This document shows positions 1 to 7,840 of a DNA stretch of 64,000 nt, piece after piece. The stretch is taken from assembly GCF_947488465.1 (NCBI RefSeq), contig NZ_CANKZA010000002.1, forward strand, positions 62,001 through 126,000, written 5' to 3'. The stretch is from an uncultured Microbacterium sp. (GTDB taxonomy: Bacteria > Actinomycetota > Actinomycetes > Actinomycetales > Microbacteriaceae). The notes beneath the pieces were generated by a model. That model saw only the letters and a program-made list of their open reading frames with translations, was not told the DNA's origin and did not search any database. Within the stretch, counting starts at the first letter, position 1. Every line of letters starts with the position of its first letter. The position numbers and the translations under genes are program-made.

Positions 1-592
1 TGTTCGTGTAGAAAATGCGAGCCTGCTCTTCGAGCACCGGGCGCGAGCCCTCAATGGTCTTCACAACCGTCTCGTCATCGAGAACCGCTTCGGCCAGAGC
101 AAGCTTGTCGATCTCGGGGGTCGTCCAGCTGAGCAGCCCATTCTTTTCGCTCGCGATGGAGATCTTCGGGTCGTCGTTGCCGAGGTAGATGAACTCCGGG
201 ATGCTGATGCGGTACGACTTCTCACCGAGGTGTTCGATCTTGACATCCTTCCCTTCGATGCCGAGCTTCGCGTCGAAGTCGTACCGGACAAGGATCGAGC
301 GGTCGGTTCCGGGCACGTCGAAGGCGAGGGCCTCGAGGCCCGGGATAGCGACCTTGAGCCCGTCGCTGTTCTCTTCTTTGATGTCACCGACCCCCGCCGT
401 CACGAGGATGATCTGCTCTTCGCGCGTGATCGATCGGATCACCTGCACGTCACGTTCCTCGCTCGCGCCGAGGAACTTGCCGACGATCATCCCGCCAAAC
501 CCGGCTGCCCCAATGAGGAAGAGAACGAAGAGGATGAGGAGGATCTTCGCCCAGAGCGGCGTCCGCCGTCGTGCTGCGGTGGTGGTGGTCAT
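1..592 (-). CDS. DUF4230-like membrane protein, 3' end beyond window
   Basis: About 197 residues are visible before the reading frame leaves the left edge. The start is ATG at 592, and its first bases overlap the stop of the upstream HigA-peptidase gene (ATGA), so translation is probably coupled. Residues 17-37 form one strongly hydrophobic membrane segment after a basic N-terminus. The rest is a soluble beta-rich region (EEQIILVTAGVG near residue 60) resembling the DUF4230 family, whose function is not established. The assignment is from memory of the family pattern, not from a search. The position directly behind a toxin-antitoxin pair is unusual, and a role as membrane effector, target or guard is only inference. 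Confidence 0.6.
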   Translation of the reverse strand, partial: MTTTTAARRRTPLWAKILLILFVLFLIGAAGFGGMIVGKFLGASEERDVQVIRSITREEQIILVTAGVGDIKEENSDGLKVAIPGLEALAFDVPGTDRSILVRYDFDAKLGIEGKDVKIEHLGEKSYRISIPEFIYLGNDDPKISIASEKNGLLSWTTPEIDKLALAEAVLDDETVVKTIEGSRPVLEEQARIFYTN

Positions 593-1668
593 TCGTTGTC
601 TCCTCCGTGGGAATGTGTGGCGAACTCGACTTTTACCTTGAGCTCATGCCCCCACGCATAGTCGCGTGTGGCTCGTTGCGCTTGGCCGAGGACAATGCTC
701 GGCGCGATGCCCAGCTCGTCGGCGAGCGCTCGCACGCGGGCGACATCGCGCGCGGGTGGTAGCCGGTCGCGGTACGACCCGGGGATGAGTGCCTCAGTCG
801 CGAACTCATCGGCTTCGCGTTCAGCGAGGGTCTCCTCGCCTTCCACATAGAGCTCTTTGTCGCCATGCAGGAGGACGTGTCCGAGTTCGTGAAAGATCGT
901 GAACCAGAGCTGATCGTCGGTCTTGAAAAGAAGCGACAGCTGCACGACGGGGTGGCCGTTGATCCACCGGGTGACCCCGTGGATCCCGAGCCCCGGCACC
1001 GGCGGAGTGAAGCACAGAACGACACCAGCGGCCTGCAAGAGCCGCGTCGTCTCAGCGATCGCTTCGACAGGGTCTTGTCGTGTCAGCCGACGGATCTGCG
1101 GCACCAGTTCTCGCACCGCATCGCGGTCGAAGTCGGCGAGGTCGGGGACTCCGTCGTGGTGCCGCTCGGCAAGCGAGAGCCAAATGGCGAGAGCCGGCGC
1201 ATTGTTGCGCGCAATCGCAGCACGACGATAGGCGACCGATCCTTCGCGCCACGTCGTCTTCCACGCATCGAGAGTGGCGACGCCCAGTAGCCCGAGGAGT
1301 TGCCGCACCGTGTCGGCGCGGTTCCTCGCGGGCACCGTGATGAACCTCCACTTGCGCAGATACGCGAGGGGGAAAGCCTTCGCCTCGTCATACTGTGCAG
1401 CGAGCTGGACGTCTTCATGCGCACGCGCGAGGTCTTCGCGGTAGCCGCTCTCGTACTGATTCCAGATGCGCGCGGGAATGCCGGTGACGCGCTCGAGCCC
1501 CAAAGCGTGCGCGTGCGAGAGCGGTGCGATACCGCGGAGGAGCTCGCTGACGTGCTTGGGCGTGACGCCGAGACGGCGCGATAGCTCGGCCGCGTTGATG
1601 CCCTCTTCCTCCATCCACTCGGCAATGAAGTCGCCGGTGGTGACGATGTAGTCGGGTGTTGCAGTCAT
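589..1668 (-). CDS. HigA-type antitoxin fused to ImmA/IrrE metallopeptidase
   Basis: This 359-residue protein joins an N-terminal XRE/HigA helix-turn-helix domain (about residues 10-75) to a C-terminal ImmA/IrrE-type zinc peptidase domain. The zinc site is HELGH at residues 260-264, with the third acidic ligand in EREADEFA at 283-290. The start ATG at 1668 has a strong GGAGGAAG ribosome site. It lies 19 bp after the HigB toxin gene and overlaps the next gene by ATGA. HigA proteins neutralise HigB and repress their own promoter, and ImmA/IrrE enzymes cleave repressors. The fusion suggests an antitoxin able to respond to a signal by proteolysis, possibly of itself; that is inference. The architecture is known in annotated HigA-like families. 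Confidence 0.87.
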   Translation of the reverse strand: MTATPDYIVTTGDFIAEWMEEEGINAAELSRRLGVTPKHVSELLRGIAPLSHAHALGLERVTGIPARIWNQYESGYREDLARAHEDVQLAAQYDEAKAFPLAYLRKWRFITVPARNRADTVRQLLGLLGVATLDAWKTTWREGSVAYRRAAIARNNAPALAIWLSLAERHHDGVPDLADFDRDAVRELVPQIRRLTRQDPVEAIAETTRLLQAAGVVLCFTPPVPGLGIHGVTRWINGHPVVQLSLLFKTDDQLWFTIFHELGHVLLHGDKELYVEGEETLAEREADEFATEALIPGSYRDRLPPARDVARVRALADELGIAPSIVLGQAQRATRDYAWGHELKVKVEFATHSHGGDNE

Positions 1669-1687
1669 GTTCTTCCTCCTCTCGCGT

Positions 1688-1987
1688 TCAGCGCTTGTGA
1701 TAGTCGATGAGTTCGACGACGAGCACCGTCACGACCTCGCGATCGACGGGCTGCACCACGAGACGCCAGTTTGCGCTCAGTCGTGCCGACCACTCTCCGG
1801 CGCGGTCGCCTTTCATCTGTTCCCAGCGGCCGGTACCGAGGAGGAGGTCGCCCATCTCGACCGCTCGTCGCAATTCAGTGATGCGCAGTTTGAGCGTCTT
1901 CGCAATCTGCGCACCGACCTTCTTCTGCATGGCGCGCTCATCGGTGCACGTCCTCTCCAGGTCGCGCGACGCATACTCGAGTTGCAT
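1688..1987 (-). CDS. higB: HigB-like type II toxin (RelE/ParE fold)
   Basis: The 99-residue product matches the plasmid-maintenance killer (HigB) pattern. It has an LRITELRRA helix, a DLLLGTGRWEQMKGDRAGEW core, the ANWRLVVQ strand and a C-terminal DYHKR motif, where the family usually ends in DYH. HigB toxins are ribosome-dependent mRNA endonucleases. The gene is followed 19 bp later by its HigA-type partner. It begins 57 bp after hsdS, and the short gap contains its own palindromic operator (1990-2006) and a TACGAT hexamer, so it is probably transcribed separately from the restriction genes. No strong ribosome site is seen beyond AGGT a few bases before ATG. Confidence 0.88.
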   Translation of the reverse strand: MQLEYASRDLERTCTDERAMQKKVGAQIAKTLKLRITELRRAVEMGDLLLGTGRWEQMKGDRAGEWSARLSANWRLVVQPVDREVVTVLVVELIDYHKR

Positions 1988-1989
1988 TT

Positions 1990-2006
1990 GTTACCTAAAT
2001 CGTAAC
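1990..2006. promoter_or_regulatory. Probable HigA operator overlapping the higB promoter
   Basis: GTTAC-7 nt-GTAAC is a perfect 5-bp inverted repeat two bases upstream of the higB start codon. On the minus strand it contains TACGAT, a good -10 hexamer. A binding site covering the -10 of a toxin-antitoxin promoter is the expected place for antitoxin autorepression. The binding protein is inferred, not shown. Confidence 0.5.
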
Positions 2007-2044
2007 ACCGCGAGGAAGCGTGGGGAAGAGTCAGTTCGCACGAC

Positions 2045-3193
2045 TCAGGCTCCAGCTTCGGATGCCGCGGCCTCAGCATCGCGCACGCGAAGCTTGCCGG
2101 ACATGAGTTGCGGCAGCAGCGCATCGCGCGTTCCGGCGAGGGTGCGGTTCTCTTCGAGCAAGCCTGCGATCACACCTTCGAGAGCCGAAAGCTGCCGCTC
2201 CACAAAGCCTTGCCGTTCAAGCGCGACCGTTTGCAGCCGCACCGAATGAAGCTGATCGCGGTTGATCGAGCCGAATACGGTTCCCTCCGCCTCGAAGGGC
2301 GCCCATGCTTCGCGCTCCGCTCGAAGTTGGTGAAATAGGGTTGACTGGTTGCCCGTCCGCGAGCGAACTGCAGCGACCCCTCGACCAACACACACCGCTT
2401 CGGCTGCGAGGTTTACGTCACCGACGGGAGCACGCACGCTCACCAGGATGTCACCGGCGGCGGCCATCCTGACCGGTGCCGTAGTAAAGACGCGGCGCGC
2501 GGGAGTCCTCATCCCGAAGTCACGTACACCCTGAAAAAAGGGCACCCCATCACCTCGCTCGTTGAGATCCTCGCCCTTGGGTGACGACCCCATCGTGATC
2601 GTCGCAAGCTCTCCGAGCGAGAGCAGCTGCCCGGTTGCTTCGGACAGGAGGAGCGCCGCGGCATAGCTATCAGCGCAGTTAGCGAGGGCGGTGTTGGCGG
2701 CGATCTTGTCGTCGAGGGCGCCCAGCACCTCGGCGATTGCCTGCTGCTCGGGGAGGGGGGGAAGAGCTAGATCGAATGATCTGATGTCAGGAACATTTAG
2801 ATGATGAACAGTTGAGCCCTCCGCTTTGACTTGAAGCGCTGCCTGAGACGAGGGTGCCGAAAGCGCGTAGTAGAGGTATCGACTGTCGGAAACTGCCGGA
2901 TTCGGTCGCAGGAGAACGGTGCGCTGCCCTGGGGCCACGTTCGCCGCATCCGGAAGTAGAACGACGGGTCCGACCGGCGCCTCGCGCGCAAGGAGCAAAT
3001 CGCCCGCCGCAGGGCGGAGCCGGCGCGTCCACATCTCGAACGTCTCGCGCGAGATACGTCGCGCCTCGGCGTAGTTGATCTTGTGGTCCCTCATCGCAGG
3101 CGTGCCAACGGCGAAGTATTCACCCAAATCGTCAAGAGGCGCCGTCTTGTGTTCGCAATCGACGATGGACAGGCAGGCCTGGTCGAGCCTCAT
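2045..3193 (-). CDS. hsdS: Type I restriction-modification specificity subunit
   Basis: The 382-residue protein has the classic HsdS layout. A first target-recognition domain covers about residues 1-140. A central conserved helix with LPPLPEQQAIAEVLGALDDK starts at 144. The second recognition domain covers about 195-335, and the distal helix ends in LLPQLMSGKLRV. HsdS chooses the two half-sites methylated by the HsdM/HsdS complex. ATG at 3193 overlaps the hsdM stop by ATGA, which indicates coupled translation. The first recognition domain around 2770-2870 is noticeably richer in A and T than its neighbours, which fits domain exchange by transfer. The target sequence cannot be read from the protein alone. 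Confidence 0.93.
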   Translation of the reverse strand: MRLDQACLSIVDCEHKTAPLDDLGEYFAVGTPAMRDHKINYAEARRISRETFEMWTRRLRPAAGDLLLAREAPVGPVVLLPDAANVAPGQRTVLLRPNPAVSDSRYLYYALSAPSSQAALQVKAEGSTVHHLNVPDIRSFDLALPPLPEQQAIAEVLGALDDKIAANTALANCADSYAAALLLSEATGQLLSLGELATITMGSSPKGEDLNERGDGVPFFQGVRDFGMRTPARRVFTTAPVRMAAAGDILVSVRAPVGDVNLAAEAVCVGRGVAAVRSRTGNQSTLFHQLRAEREAWAPFEAEGTVFGSINRDQLHSVRLQTVALERQGFVERQLSALEGVIAGLLEENRTLAGTRDALLPQLMSGKLRVRDAEAAASEAGA

Positions 3194-4899
3194 TTGACCC
3201 TCCCCAGCTGCTCACGCACGACCTCGGCCAGACGGGCTGAGTCGGCGAACTGTGCCTCAAGCTCGGCGCGCAGGCGGGTGAGCTTCGCCTCGATCGGCTC
3301 GCCGTCGTCTTCGACCTCGGCGGCGCCGACGTAGCGGCCAGGGGTCAGGGCGTAGTCAGCGGCCTTGATCTCGGCGAGAGTTGCGGAATAGCAGAAGCCG
3401 GGGATATCGGCGTAGCTCGTGGGATCGGGGCGTTTCGACTCAGTCGCTTCGCTTCCTCGCTCAATGACCGGGGAGGCGGGATCGGGGCGTTTCGACTCGG
3501 GCGCTTCGCTCCCTCGCTCAACGACCGGGGAGGCGGGATCGGCGGCCGCGGTTGCGCGCCAGGCGTGGAACGTGTCGGCGATGCGAGCGATGTCGTCGTC
3601 CGAAAGCGCGCGCTCGGCGCGGTCGACCATGTGGCCGAGGTTGCGGGCGTCGATGAACAGCACCTCGCCCGCGCGGGCGCCCTTGTCTTTCGCGAAGAAC
3701 CACACGCACACCGGAATCCCGGTCGAGCGGAACAGCTGAGTCGGCAGCGCCACCATGCACGAGACGAGGTCGGCTTCGACGATCTCGGCGCGAATCTGGC
3801 CTTCGCCGCCCGAGTTCGACGACATCGACCCATTCGCCATCACGACACCCGCCTGCCCGCCCGGGGCGAGCTTGGAGAGGATGTGCTGGATCCACGCGTA
3901 GTTCGCATTGCCCGCGGGGGGCACGCCGTACTTCCAGCGCGGGTCAGATTCGCTGCGGGCCCAGTCCTTGATGTTGAACGGCGGGTTCGCCATGACGAAG
4001 TCGGCCTGCAGCTCGGGGTGAAGATCCCGGGCGAAAGTGTCGCCCCAGCGGGGTCCGAGATTGCCCGAAAGCCCGTGGATCGCAAGATTCATCTTCGCCA
4101 TGCGCCACGTGCGCTCATTGAGCTCTTGCCCGTACACCGAGATCTCGGAGCCCTCGCCCTCGTGTGCCTCGAGGAACTTCTCGGCCTGCACGAACATGCC
4201 CCCCGACCCGCACGCGGGGTCGTACACGCGGCCGTGCGTCGGCTGCAGCAGCTCGACGAGCACCCGCACGACACCTGCCGGCGTGTAGAACTCGCCGCCG
4301 CGCTTACCCTCGGCGGCGGCGAACTTCTCGAGGAAGTACTCGTACACCTCCCCCAGCAAGTCGCGGGCGCGACGGCCCGATGCCCCAGCCTGACCCTGGC
4401 CGGCGAACCGCGCCGAATTGAGCAGATCGATCAGTTCCCCCAGCCGCCGCTGATCCACGCTGTCGCGATTGAAGATGCGCGGCAGCGTGCCAGTGAGCTG
4501 CGGATTGGCCTGCATGACGGCATCCATCGCGTCATCGATCAACAGTCCGATCGTGCGCTGCCCATCGCCGGTGCCTTTCGCGTTCTCGGCGAGGAACGAC
4601 CAGCGCGCGTTCGCCGGCACCCAGAACACCCCACGCCCCGTGTACTCGTCGATGTCGTCGACGAGCGCGGCGATCTGTTCATCACCGAACCCGTCGGCGG
4701 CGAGTTCGGCGCGGATCTGCTCGCGGCGCTCGTCAAAGGCATCCGATACGTACTTCAAGAAGACGAGCCCCAGGATCACGTCTTTGTACTGCGAAGCATC
4801 CATCGACCCGCGCAACTTGTCGGCAGCTTTCCAGAGCGTGTCCTTCAGCTCTTTCATGGTCGACGGCGCCTGCGGAGCGGCTTTCGTGGTGCGCGGCAT
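3190..4899 (-). CDS. hsdM: Type I restriction-modification N6-adenine methylase subunit
   Basis: The 569-residue protein has the N-terminal HsdM helical domain, then motif I DPACGSGG at 227-234 (AdoMet binding) and motif IV NPPF at 305-308 (adenine N6 methylation), so it should be active. It overlaps hsdS and starts 10 bp after the 651-residue gene, with an AAGAG ribosome site overlapping that gene's stop. The oddity is residues 454-491. Two near-identical 19-residue repeats, DPASPVVERGSEAPESKRP and a variant, extend the linker before the C-terminal region and are encoded by a palindromic repeat inserted in frame. No hsdR is present in the window; it may lie beyond the left edge or be missing. 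Confidence 0.95.
   Translation of the reverse strand: MPRTTKAAPQAPSTMKELKDTLWKAADKLRGSMDASQYKDVILGLVFLKYVSDAFDERREQIRAELAADGFGDEQIAALVDDIDEYTGRGVFWVPANARWSFLAENAKGTGDGQRTIGLLIDDAMDAVMQANPQLTGTLPRIFNRDSVDQRRLGELIDLLNSARFAGQGQAGASGRRARDLLGEVYEYFLEKFAAAEGKRGGEFYTPAGVVRVLVELLQPTHGRVYDPACGSGGMFVQAEKFLEAHEGEGSEISVYGQELNERTWRMAKMNLAIHGLSGNLGPRWGDTFARDLHPELQADFVMANPPFNIKDWARSESDPRWKYGVPPAGNANYAWIQHILSKLAPGGQAGVVMANGSMSSNSGGEGQIRAEIVEADLVSCMVALPTQLFRSTGIPVCVWFFAKDKGARAGEVLFIDARNLGHMVDRAERALSDDDIARIADTFHAWRATAAADPASPVVERGSEAPESKRPDPASPVIERGSEATESKRPDPTSYADIPGFCYSATLAEIKAADYALTPGRYVGAAEVEDDGEPIEAKLTRLRAELEAQFADSARLAEVVREQLGRVK
3421..3542. repeat. Two tandem 57-bp palindromic repeats inside hsdM
   Basis: Units 3421-3477 and 3478-3534 are near-identical, and the first bases of a third unit follow. 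Each contains the core GTTTCGACTC...GCTTCGCT...CTCGCTCAA. This resembles an intergenic palindrome at 62300-62336 (GTTTCGATACGC...TACTCAAC). Because 57 is a multiple of three, the units add 19 codons each without breaking the frame. The few differences between copies are mostly single-base changes, which suggests recent duplication. Confidence 0.85.
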
Positions 4900-4908
4900 G
4901 GATCTCTT

Positions 4909-6864
4909 TCAGTTCGCAGTGGATGCCGGAGCGGCAGCGTCGGCAAGCGTGACGGCACCGGCGGAAACGCCGGCAGTCAGCAATCGGGCATAGTCATCGA
5001 GCGCGGCAGCGCGCCGGAGAAGTGCGTCGCGTTCGGCGGCGAGCGCCCCCAGCGTTGCCCGCAGAGGTGCGCGCTCACGCGGGGCGACGCGCCGCAGCAT
5101 CCACCGGCGCCACGCACCGGGACCGCCGCGAGACTCGTCGATGTCCGCAGCGATGAGCTCGGGCACGAGTCCCCCGGCGTCGGCGCTGCGCACGCGCAAC
5201 ACCCGCGCGGGGGCGGCCACGACTTTCGACCCGTCCGGATCGACCCACGCGCGCGGCGACGGCGACGTGCGAAAAACGATGTCACCCGGCTCGGTGAGCT
5301 GCGCCGACGGATGCCGCGTCGCGAGCAACAGCGGGTCGATGCGGCGCTCGCCGATCGCGGCCGGTCGATCGAGATCGTCGGCGGTCACGACGACGAGCCC
5401 CTCGCTCGACGTCGACGCCGGATCGATGCGCGTGCCCGCGAGGAGACGAAGGTGACGGTCGGCGATGAGGGCCTCGACCGATCTCAGCGCGAGCGGAGGA
5501 GCGGAGGCCGGCGCGACCTCGGCGGTTTCGACGCCCAGCGCCGCACGAGCATGGTCGATGCGGGCGGGTAATTCGCCGAGCGAGATGCTGGCGGGCAGCC
5601 CCGCGCGTGAATCAGCGCCGAGAAGTGAGCCTCGGGTAGCCAGCAGCGACGCCGTGCGGACGATGCGTGTGAAGCGGAACGCGTGCGCACGGACGTCACG
5701 CGCCGTGCCGAGTGCAGCGACGACGTCGCTGACCAGGTCGCCGATCGTCGCCGACGTCAACGGGGCATCGGTGAGATCAACCAGGGCCGTGTAGCGCTCG
5801 CCGATCGGTGACACGGGGGGCGGAGTCAACACCCACACCGCAAGGCGCTCGCGCGGCGCCGATGTCACCAGGCCGGGTTCAAGCCGCACGATCGCGCGCA
5901 CGGTGCCCGCACGCAAGATCGCAGAGCGATGTCGGTCATCGGCAGAGACGAGCGCATCGGTCAACACGGAGGCAGGCGCCACCACGACCGCACGCGTGTC
6001 CGGCGCGAGCCCCAGGCTCAACTCGTCGATCGCCCGCAACACATCAGCCGCGTTCGAGGCTGCGGGCGTGGGGAACCGCGAAACGATCAGGTCACCGTCG
6101 GCGGTGTCGCCCGGCTCGACGACGCGGCCCGACAACAGCGCGCGGCGCCGGAGTGCGCGGCCGGCATCGTCGTCGCTATCGACGAGGACATCGGGTTCTG
6201 AACCGATCGCGTCGAGAATGCGCATGGCGAGATCGGGAGCCACCCCCGTGGCGAAGGCGACACGCGACCGGTCCACCCCGAGTGCGGCGGCGAGCGCCAC
6301 CAGCATCCGTTCACCCAACCCGGAAAGCGGTCCACGCGAACCGCCGACGGCGCCCGACGCGGCGTGGCGGCGCTCGAGCACGCGCGCGCCATCGAGGGTG
6401 GAGTAGGCAGCGTCGGCGAGGGCGTCAGCCCACGTCGCCGAGGCCGCATCGGCGGCGCCGATCTCTCGCACGAGACACAGATCCTCGGGATCGGCGGCAC
6501 GGGCCTTGTCTGCCAGCCGGTCGAGTGATGCCCCACCCACCGGCTCACCGGTAAGCGCACGCAGGACGAGCAACGCGTCGACGGCAGCAATCTGCTGCGG
6601 ATCGGAGGAATCGAAGCCGAGGGGCGCGGCGGCTGCGGCGGCATCGGCGATGACGTCGAGGTTGTTTCCGTGCTCGGTACGCACGAGCCACTGCGCGACT
6701 TCGGCCGCGTCAAACAGCGCACGCCCGCTCGCCGTGCGCCGCGGCGCGGGGAACGGGTCTTCCGACTGTGCGAACCGTGCGCGCCACACCGAGACCACCG
6801 GGCGCCGCACGGCCGCCAACCGGGCGATGCCGGCGGAGTCGATAAGCAGCGCAGGAGCGGACAT
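4909..6864 (-). CDS. Degenerate methylase/specificity-like protein of the hsd operon
   Basis: I do not recognise a named family for this 651-residue protein. Residues 5-62 look like a winged-helix DNA-binding domain (IARLAAVRRPVVSVWRAR then FDAAEVAQWL). The middle has the layout of an N6-methylase, but the expected DPACGSG and NPPF motifs are absent; AFATGVAPD and IVSRFP occupy those positions. The region VVVAPASVLTDALV continues the methylase-like pattern. The end (GDIVFRTSPSPRAW, then helices rich in Arg and Leu) resembles half an HsdS. It is first in the operon with hsdM and hsdS. ATG at 6864 lies 6 nt after TAGAGT with no ribosome site, suggesting a leaderless mRNA. It may be an inactive accessory or regulatory subunit. 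Confidence 0.6.
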   Translation of the reverse strand: MSAPALLIDSAGIARLAAVRRPVVSVWRARFAQSEDPFPAPRRTASGRALFDAAEVAQWLVRTEHGNNLDVIADAAAAAAPLGFDSSDPQQIAAVDALLVLRALTGEPVGGASLDRLADKARAADPEDLCLVREIGAADAASATWADALADAAYSTLDGARVLERRHAASGAVGGSRGPLSGLGERMLVALAAALGVDRSRVAFATGVAPDLAMRILDAIGSEPDVLVDSDDDAGRALRRRALLSGRVVEPGDTADGDLIVSRFPTPAASNAADVLRAIDELSLGLAPDTRAVVVAPASVLTDALVSADDRHRSAILRAGTVRAIVRLEPGLVTSAPRERLAVWVLTPPPVSPIGERYTALVDLTDAPLTSATIGDLVSDVVAALGTARDVRAHAFRFTRIVRTASLLATRGSLLGADSRAGLPASISLGELPARIDHARAALGVETAEVAPASAPPLALRSVEALIADRHLRLLAGTRIDPASTSSEGLVVVTADDLDRPAAIGERRIDPLLLATRHPSAQLTEPGDIVFRTSPSPRAWVDPDGSKVVAAPARVLRVRSADAGGLVPELIAADIDESRGGPGAWRRWMLRRVAPRERAPLRATLGALAAERDALLRRAAALDDYARLLTAGVSAGAVTLADAAAPASTAN

Positions 6865-6909
6865 GAGGCCACTCTAGGGGCGAGCTGGGACGTCAACACC
6901 GAATACTCC

Positions 6910-6925
6910 GATAACACGGGTTATC
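6910..6925. promoter_or_regulatory. Palindrome in the divergent hsd/lipoprotein promoter region
   Basis: GATAAC-ACGG-GTTATC is a perfect 6-bp inverted repeat, 46 bp upstream of the first gene of the restriction operon and 128 bp upstream of the divergent lipoprotein gene. The position suits an operator. Which regulator binds is unknown; the N-terminal helix-turn-helix of the 651-residue protein is one candidate. Confidence 0.4.
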
Positions 6926-7052
6926 ACGGCGCTCCTGAGGTGCAGTGAAGGTTTCCCTTTAGCGTCGTGTCGGCGGTCATCCGCTGCGGCAGGCGGGTCA
7001 TTGCTGGGGGGACTCGCCTGCCGGACTCCCCACCCCCTCACTGGAGAACCTC

Positions 7053-7691
7053 ATGCGCACAGCATCCGCCCTCACGGCAACCCTCACCCTCCTCGCCCTC
7101 GGCCTCGCCGGGTGCAGCGCGCCCGCGTCGACCGTCGCCGGCACGACAACCGACACCGGCAAGACGCCCGACACGGCACCAGTCGCGTCATCGACGCCCA
7201 CACCCACGCCCACCGTCGCGTCAGAGTTCGGCGAGCAGGTGAAGAGCGCGCGCGGCAACCTGGTGAAGCAGCTCGGCCAATTGGCCGGCACGGCCTCGAG
7301 CACGGGAGCCGACACGGTGACGTCGCGGTTCGCCGTCACCAACATCGTGGTCGACCAGCCCTGCGACAGCGGCTACTCCGAGTCACCGCAGAATGGTCAC
7401 TTCCTCGGCATCCACCTCAACGTCGAGACGACGCCCGAACTCGCCGACGACGCCTCCCCGACGGTGTCGTTCTCCGAGTACGACTGGCAGGCGTATGACG
7501 CCGACGGCAAGCGGCTGAACGACCCGATCGGCACTGCGTGGTCGTGCCTCAGCACTGCGCAACAGCTGCCGGTAGACATTGGCCCGGGGCAGAGCGTGTC
7601 GGGTTGGATCGTGCTGGATGTCGCCGCAACCACCGGCATTGTGGTGCTGGCTCCAGCGGGCAGCGCGGTCGGGTGGGAATGGTCCTACTGA
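7053..7691 (+). CDS. Secreted lipoprotein, DUF4352-like
   Basis: The 212-residue product starts with a lipoprotein signal peptide ending in the lipobox LAGC (Cys about residue 21). A Thr/Pro/Ala-rich linker follows, then a globular domain from about residue 55. That domain (VTNIVVDQPCDSG, then a strand-rich region with FSEYDWQAYDADG and GWIVLDV) resembles the immunoglobulin-like DUF4352 fold common in actinobacterial lipoproteins. Its function is not known. It should be anchored to the outer face of the membrane. GGAG lies about 8 nt before ATG at 7053. It is transcribed away from the restriction operon and has no clear functional link to it. Confidence 0.75.
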   Translation: MRTASALTATLTLLALGLAGCSAPASTVAGTTTDTGKTPDTAPVASSTPTPTPTVASEFGEQVKSARGNLVKQLGQLAGTASSTGADTVTSRFAVTNIVVDQPCDSGYSESPQNGHFLGIHLNVETTPELADDASPTVSFSEYDWQAYDADGKRLNDPIGTAWSCLSTAQQLPVDIGPGQSVSGWIVLDVAATTGIVVLAPAGSAVGWEWSY

Positions 7692-7840
7692 CCTCCATCC
7701 AGCCAACATGAGGCTCATTCAACGCGCCGATGGGGGCAGAGCCTCCTCCACAGGCGGGGTCTTTGACGGGTTATCCACAACTGTCGTCTGACCTGGGATT
7801 CGTCGACGGGAATGTCGGAGGCCCCGGGGATGATGGAAGC

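Noticed and set aside
3565-5571. Very long open frame on the + strand opposite hsdM and the 651-residue gene
   Set aside because: It is antisense to clear coding genes, has low-complexity composition and no recognisable domain. Such frames arise routinely in high-GC DNA. The same applies to long antisense frames at 12755-14950, 26416-28161 and 51984-55073.
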